Shown: positions 60,105 through 64,000 of the stretch, one piece after another
Numbering within the stretch: the first letter of the stretch is position 1
Layout of the letters: every line of letters starts with the position of its first letter
Assembly (NCBI RefSeq): GCF_040907265.1
Contig: NZ_JBFOHP010000002.1
Coordinates: 3,062,501-3,126,500 of the forward strand
Source of the DNA: Streptomyces sclerotialus
GTDB taxonomy: Bacteria > Actinomycetota > Actinomycetes > Streptomycetales > Streptomycetaceae
Length of the DNA stretch: 64,000 nt
Direction: 5' to 3'
Notes under the pieces: generated by a model
Seen by the model: the letters and a program-made list of their open reading frames with translations, nothing else
Told to the model about the DNA's origin: nothing
Database searches by the model: none
Made by a program: the position numbers and the translations under genes

Positions 60105-61142
60105 ATGACGCCGGCGTCTGAGTCCGCCGGACCGCATGACGCCGACGAGCGGCACGGCCGCCGGCTGGTGCGTCGCGTACGGCACCGTCGTCGGCTGGTG
60201 CGTCGCGTACGGCACCGGCTGCAGGTCGGGCGGTTCCGTGAGCGTGGCAGCGAGCTGGAGCTGCTCCACCGCTCCATGGGCTTCGGCGCGCTGGGGCTGG
60301 TCACGCTCGTGCCGCTGCTGATCGTGGTGGCCGCTGCCGCCCCGTTCCGGCACCGTGGCTTCGCCCTCTGGCTGGTCGACGGCATGGCGTTGTCGGGCCG
60401 CTCGGCCCACGCGGTGGAGAGCGTCTTCACCGCGCCGCGCCAGGCGGTCGTCACGACGAGCGCGCTGAGCCTGGTCGCGCTCGCCGTCTTCGGGCTGAGC
60501 TTCGCGGGCAGCGTGCAGACCGGGTACGAGAAGACCTGGAGCCTGTCGGTGGGCCCGTGGCACCGCGCCTGGCGGCAGACCGTCTGGCTGGCCGTCCTCC
60601 TGGCCTATCTCTACGCGGAGGTGCAGTCCCGCGGCACGGTGCCGGAGCCGCTGCGGATCGTGTTGAACCTCCTCGCCGGCGTGCTCTTCTTCTGGTGGGG
60701 CCAGCACTTCCTGCTCGGCGAGCAGGTCGCGTGGCGGGCGCTGCTGCCGGGCGCCGTCGCGACCATGGCGGGCCTGGCCGGGCTGCGTGCCTTCTCGTAC
60801 CTGGTCTTCGCGCCGCTCATCGTGAGCAACGCGGTCAGCTACGGGGCCGTGGGAACCGTACTGATCGTGGAGTGCTGGCTGGTCGGGGTCGGCTTCGTGG
60901 TCTTCGGCGGGGCGCTGCTGGGGCGGCACTTCCACGACCACCCGGAGCGCCATGTGTTCCCCCGCATGCGCACCATCGGAGACGTCCGCCACGTCCACCA
61001 TCTGCGGCCGGCGCCGCGGCCCGCGCGGGGCGAGGAGCCCGCGGACCGCCGCGGGAAGAACGGGGACCGCCACAGGAAGAACGCGGACCGCCGCGGGAGG
61101 AACGGGGGCCCACCCCCCGGTGAGCCCCCGCACGCCCCGTGA
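60105..61142 (+). CDS. YihY/BrkB-family membrane protein
   Basis: This is a 345-residue protein with six predicted helices between about residues 60 and 280, typical of the YihY/BrkB (formerly RNase BN) family. The N-terminal cytoplasmic tail contains a ten-residue duplication rich in Arg (RRLVRRVRHR twice), encoded by a 30-base tandem repeat. The C-terminal tail has KNGDRHRKNADRRGRNG repeats. It lies downstream of the dehydrogenase across about 230 bases of repeat-like GGAGGA/GCCGGA sequence. The transported or bound ligand is unknown. A true start after the N-terminal repeat cannot be excluded. Confidence 0.75.
   Translation: MTPASESAGPHDADERHGRRLVRRVRHRRRLVRRVRHRLQVGRFRERGSELELLHRSMGFGALGLVTLVPLLIVVAAAAPFRHRGFALWLVDGMALSGRSAHAVESVFTAPRQAVVTTSALSLVALAVFGLSFAGSVQTGYEKTWSLSVGPWHRAWRQTVWLAVLLAYLYAEVQSRGTVPEPLRIVLNLLAGVLFFWWGQHFLLGEQVAWRALLPGAVATMAGLAGLRAFSYLVFAPLIVSNAVSYGAVGTVLIVECWLVGVGFVVFGGALLGRHFHDHPERHVFPRMRTIGDVRHVHHLRPAPRPARGEEPADRRGKNGDRHRKNADRRGRNGGPPPGEPPHAP
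60162..60217. repeat. 30-base tandem duplication inside the YihY gene
   Basis: CGGCTGGTGCGTCGCGTACG(GCACCG) occurs at 60162 and 60192 with identical 26-base cores. It keeps the reading frame and doubles a basic segment of the N-terminal tail. Confidence 0.85.
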
Positions 61143-61169
61143 GCGGCCGGGCTGCCCCCGGCGCGCGCG

Positions 61170-61685
61170 TCACTTCCCGGGTGCCGCCTTGATGTCCGTG
61201 ATCTGGCGGGTCTCCAGCGAGCTGCGGACCGCCAGCCGGGAGGTGCTCGGGTTGCTGCCCGAGTCCCAGGTCAGGGTGACGATCGTGTACGAGCTGCCGG
61301 TGCCGGAACCGTCGTAGCGGACGGACCACTTGACGGGGACGTTCTGCGCGCGCAGGACGCCGTCGGCGTGGTTCTTCTCCTCCCAGGTGGCGAGGCGCTT
61401 GCGCAGGTCGGCGCGGAGGTAGTGGTTCCGCAGCTCACCGGCGAGCCGGCCGTCCTCGTCGAAGACCGCGTCGATGTACGCGCCGTAGAAGTTCGCGACC
61501 CGGTCCACGGTCGATTGGGGGCTGCCGTCGCGTACCGGCTGGACCGCCGTCTGCGCCGCCGGCCGGACGGGCGGCGGTGCGATGGGGGCGCCGAAGGCCG
61601 GGATGGCGGCGGAGGCGGTGAGGAGCGCGGCGACGGCCGTACCGATGACGGCAGTACGGCGACGCGCGGGACGGGAGGTACGCAT
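61170..61685 (-). CDS. Secreted protein of unknown function
   Basis: This is a 171-residue exported protein. ATG 61685 has AAGGA upstream. The signal peptide (1-33, basic start then hydrophobic VIGTAVAALLTASAA) is followed by a Pro-rich stretch. A compact domain (VANFYGAYIDAVFDEDG, LRNHYLRADLRKRLATWEE, VRYDGSGTGSSYTIVTLTWD) follows; its helix-then-strand layout resembles small NTF2-like/DUF3828-type folds. There is no Cys and no anchor, so it is probably released or wall-associated. No functional partner is nearby. Confidence 0.7.
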   Translation of the reverse strand: MRTSRPARRRTAVIGTAVAALLTASAAIPAFGAPIAPPPVRPAAQTAVQPVRDGSPQSTVDRVANFYGAYIDAVFDEDGRLAGELRNHYLRADLRKRLATWEEKNHADGVLRAQNVPVKWSVRYDGSGTGSSYTIVTLTWDSGSNPSTSRLAVRSSLETRQITDIKAAPGK

Positions 61686-61956
61686 GGTGTTTCCTTCCCC
61701 CAGGATGAACGTTTGGTCCCTGAGTCCGTGGGTCCACGAGATAAGACACTCATATGCCTGGGAAGGGTTGTATTCGACCCGGTGTGTCTTCCTGGGTTCC
61801 CCGGGACGGCGTCCCTCAGTGTCCGCAGTCCGGCCGATTCGCTCACCAGTGCGATGCCGGAGTGGAGGCTTGTACCACAGCCAAACGATCTACGGAACCT
61901 GACGGGGCGACAAGTAGACGCTCACAGAAAGAGCGGAGCGGCGGATTGCCGCGTCA

Positions 61957-62079
61957 TTACCTCCGCCCGCCGACACTTAGCGCGACACAAGAGTGCACGT
62001 CAATGCCCCCTTCGAGGGTTACTTCCCAGTCCGCCTGCCCCAGTTGAGGCGAGAATTCCGGTTCGTTTATGACGCTCAT
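61957..62079 (-). pseudogene. Possible N-terminal stub of an EshA/family 2B encapsulin-type protein
   Basis: This is a 40-codon frame from ATG 62079: MSVINEPEFSPQLG, then QADWEVTLEGG and ALSVGGRR-stop. The ending resembles the SLSVAAAR segment at the start of Streptomyces EshA-like nucleotide-binding encapsulin shells, which are often encoded next to terpene synthase and methyltransferase genes, as here. No shell domain follows; the next 270 bases on this strand are not coding. There is no strong ribosome site. The match is from memory and short; it could be an unrelated small peptide gene. Confidence 0.35.
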
Positions 62080-62213
62080 CACGCGAAGGGGGATTTTGGC
62101 TTGTACCTGATCAACTAGGGGCAGATCCTGTGCGCACTTGCGTGCAGGTCCCCACACCCCCTGGCCGGCCTCAGCATCTCGGCACCGGCCGGTTTCACGA
62201 CCGGAGATGATTC

Positions 62214-63119
62214 ATGGACAACAACCTCGTCATCGAAGACGCCGCGACCGCCGGCTTCGACGAGGCACAAGTTCCCCTGTATTACTCACGGAAGACCGCG
62301 GACATCCTGCATAAGTACGGCCCCGGTCCACGCATCCACTTCCACATGGGCATGTTCGAGGCGGGTGCCACGCCGAACACCACCGTCTCCCAACGCGTCA
62401 TACGCCGCCGCCTCCTGGAGTCCCAGGAGGCCGTGCTGCACCACGCCGCCGCGTCCTGGGGTGTCCCTGCCGCGCCGCCCCGCGACCTCCTCGACATCGG
62501 CTGCGGCGTCGGCGGCGGAGCGATCTACTGGGCCCAGGAGTACGGCACCCTGGTCAAAGGGCTGACGGTCACCGGCGAACACGTCCCGATCATGCGGGAC
62601 CTCGTCCGCCGGGCCGGCATGCAGAACCGCGTCACCGCCGCGCTCGGCGACATCCACGATTTGCGCGAACAGCACGCGTACGACGCGGCCGTCGCCATCG
62701 AGTCCTCCGGCTACATGGACCGCGAGCGGCTGTTCTCCGTCGTCGCCAAGGCGCTGCGACCCGGCGGCTGGTTCGGCATCCAGGAGCACTTCCTCTGCCG
62801 GCCGGAGTGGACCGACTTCATCGACGGCTACTACAAGACCCGGCTGGGCACCCTCACCGAGTACATCAACGCGGCGCACGCCGCCGGCTTCGAGCTGGAG
62901 CAGGACGAGGACATCACCGACCGGGTCGCGGAGTTCTGGGTGCAGTCCATGGCCTGGACCACCGCCGAACTGGAGAACGCCGACCGCACCGGGGTCCCCT
63001 CTCCCATCCGCCGTGAGCGCCTGATGGAGTCCGAGCGCACCCACGGCAAGCTCTTCCGCATATGGCGGGATCACGCTGTCGAGACCCGCCTGCTGCTCTT
63101 CCGTCTCGGGGACCGCTGA
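62214..63119 (+). CDS. SAM-dependent C-methyltransferase of a terpene cluster
   Basis: This is a 301-residue methyltransferase. ATG 62214 has GGAGATG nearby. SAM motif I is [16 protein letters not shown] (about residues 92-107), followed by [16 protein letters not shown] and AIESSGYM. The N-terminal part ([28 protein letters not shown]) is shared with methyltransferases that act on prenyl diphosphates. It differs from the geranyl diphosphate methyltransferase of 2-methylisoborneol clusters as I recall that sequence. The terpene synthase gene starts one base after its stop, so a methylated prenyl diphosphate is the likely shared intermediate. Confidence 0.8.
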   Translation: MDNNLVIEDAATAGFDEAQVPLYYSRKTADILHKYGPGPRIHFHMGMFEAGATPNTTVSQRVIRRRLLESQEAVLHHAAASWGVPAAPPRDLLDIGCGVGGGAIYWAQEYGTLVKGLTVTGEHVPIMRDLVRRAGMQNRVTAALGDIHDLREQHAYDAAVAIESSGYMDRERLFSVVAKALRPGGWFGIQEHFLCRPEWTDFIDGYYKTRLGTLTEYINAAHAAGFELEQDEDITDRVAEFWVQSMAWTTAELENADRTGVPSPIRRERLMESERTHGKLFRIWRDHAVETRLLLFRLGDR

Positions 63120-63120
63120 C

Positions 63121-64000
63121 ATGGCCACGATAACCGACCGCGGCCGCCCCTCGGCCATAGGCTGGCGGCTACCGCCGTTCTACTGCCCGGTCGAGCGCCG
63201 CACGGACCTGCACGCGCAGGCGGACCTGCTGGAGAAGCGGGCCGTCGAGTGGATCGACGCCTACGGCCTGTACCCCGACCACACCGAACGGGCCTGGGGA
63301 CTCGCCACCCACAGCGCGGAGTTCACCTGCCGGATCATCCCGCGCGGCGCCGAGGACGCCATGCTGCTGTTCATCCAGTGGAACTACTGGGCGAACGCGG
63401 TGGACGACTGGCACGACTCCGGCTCCGACGCCACGGGCACCGCGAAGATCGTCGACCACAGCGCCAGGCTGATCCGCGCCCTGGAGTACCCCGGCTCCGC
63501 CATGCTGCCCTCCAACCCCCTGACACGGGCCCTGGAGGACCTGGTCACCCGGACCCGGGCGCTGCTCACCCCGTACCAGCTCATGCGGTTCATGGACGGC
63601 ACCCGGGACTGGCTCTTCGGAGCGGGCTGGCAGACCTCCAACGCCGAGCGCGGCATCATGCCCTCCCTCAACGACTTCGCGGCCATGACCGTCTCGACCA
63701 ACGGGACGCGCTTCACGCTCGCCTGGTGCGACGCGGCCAACGCCATCGATGTACCCCCGGACGTGCTGTACTCCGCACCCGTGCAGGCCCTCACCGACGC
63801 GGCCGGGTTCGTCGTCAGCAGCGACAACGACCTCTTCTCATACGCCAAGGAGGACCACCTCGACCAGCCCGAGCAGAACCTGATCAACGTCATCGCCCAC
63901 GAGAAGGGCATCACCCCTCTGGAAGCCGTGCCGTACGCGGTAGGCATCCGGGACCGGGCGATGACACTGTTCCTGCGGCTGCGGGAGCAGCTGGGCCGGG
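63121..64000 (+). CDS. Class I terpene synthase, 5' part
   Basis: The first 293 codons are in the window and the gene continues beyond it. Both metal-binding motifs of class I terpene cyclases are present: the Asp-rich DDWHD (about residue 93) and the NSE triad NDLFSYAKE (about residue 235), with an effector-region RDWLFGAGWQ between. The N-terminus PSAIGWRLPPFYCPVERRTD is typical of Streptomyces sesquiterpene or 2-methylisoborneol-like synthases. Tight coupling to a methyltransferase gene suggests a C11 or C16 (methylated) substrate. The product cannot be predicted. Confidence 0.9.
   Translation, partial: MATITDRGRPSAIGWRLPPFYCPVERRTDLHAQADLLEKRAVEWIDAYGLYPDHTERAWGLATHSAEFTCRIIPRGAEDAMLLFIQWNYWANAVDDWHDSGSDATGTAKIVDHSARLIRALEYPGSAMLPSNPLTRALEDLVTRTRALLTPYQLMRFMDGTRDWLFGAGWQTSNAERGIMPSLNDFAAMTVSTNGTRFTLAWCDAANAIDVPPDVLYSAPVQALTDAAGFVVSSDNDLFSYAKEDHLDQPEQNLINVIAHEKGITPLEAVPYAVGIRDRAMTLFLRLREQLGR

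Noticed and set aside
56589..62213. Second copy of the tRNA-Arg 3' end marking an integrated element
   Set aside because: No repeat of the T-arm/acceptor sequence was found by eye up to 62.2 kb.

Overview
The window is a gene-dense, very GC-rich stretch with Streptomyces-type codon use (GTG and TTG starts, strong third-position GC bias). It is almost certainly the core chromosome of a Streptomyces. Gene content and order (pepN, asd, malQ, csnR-K, glnX-glnH-pknG, ssbB-dynB-dynA) fit a conserved central-chromosome region of the genus. Both strands are used in short operons separated by GC-rich hairpin terminators. No CRISPR array, insertion sequence or intact prophage was seen.

Layout. 1-11.2 kb: 3' end of one M1 aminopeptidase gene, an AbiEi-like gene, a secreted serine hydrolase, a Tat-exported metallophosphoesterase, an HPP membrane protein, asd, a DUF1203 gene, a MazF-type toxin-antitoxin pair with a palindromic operator, and a second aminopeptidase N gene with a one-base frameshift. 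11.3-18.6 kb: allantoicase, a DMT exporter followed by a LysR regulator, an acyl-ACP desaturase, a small membrane protein, and malQ. 18.9-24.9 kb: a large secreted GH84-family protein, an HNH endonuclease, an MscS channel, and a decayed Scr1/DUF397/ATPase regulatory module. 24.9-31.7 kb: the csnR-E-F-G-H-K operon for chitosan oligosaccharides (ROK repressor, ABC importer without its own ATPase, GH4 enzyme, sugar kinase) with its palindromic operator.

31.9-43.6 kb is the most interesting block. After a divergent GntR regulator comes a seven-gene + strand run: GlnX-like and GlnH-like sensor proteins, a coiled-coil protein of unknown function, PknG, a PP2C phosphatase, a VWA protein and an FHA protein. 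PknG, PP2C and FHA each carry zinc-ribbon pairs. It looks like the mycobacterial GlnX-GlnH-PknG amino-acid sensing module merged with a kinase/phosphatase/VWA triad and its own phosphothreonine reader.

43.6-56.2 kb: a PCMT-like methyltransferase, group II truncated globin, acyl-CoA thioesterase, the ABC-F factor EttA, an 800-base repeat-rich non-coding stretch, a sortase-anchored thioester (TQXA) surface protein, and the sporulation-linked group ssbB-dynB-dynA. 56.5-57.6 kb: tRNA-Arg(TCT) followed by about 1 kb of small and decayed coding sequence. 57.6-64 kb: a lipoprotein, a 50-residue protein, a glucose-dehydrogenase-like enzyme, a YihY membrane protein and a secreted protein. The window ends with a C-methyltransferase coupled to a class I terpene synthase (cut by the window end). 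A divergent stub just upstream resembles the N-terminus of an EshA/family 2B encapsulin shell protein.

Three otherwise conserved genes (pepN, csnR and the FHA gene) carry single-base frameshifts. Two of these are homopolymer contractions, so base-calling error must be excluded before they are treated as real mutations.
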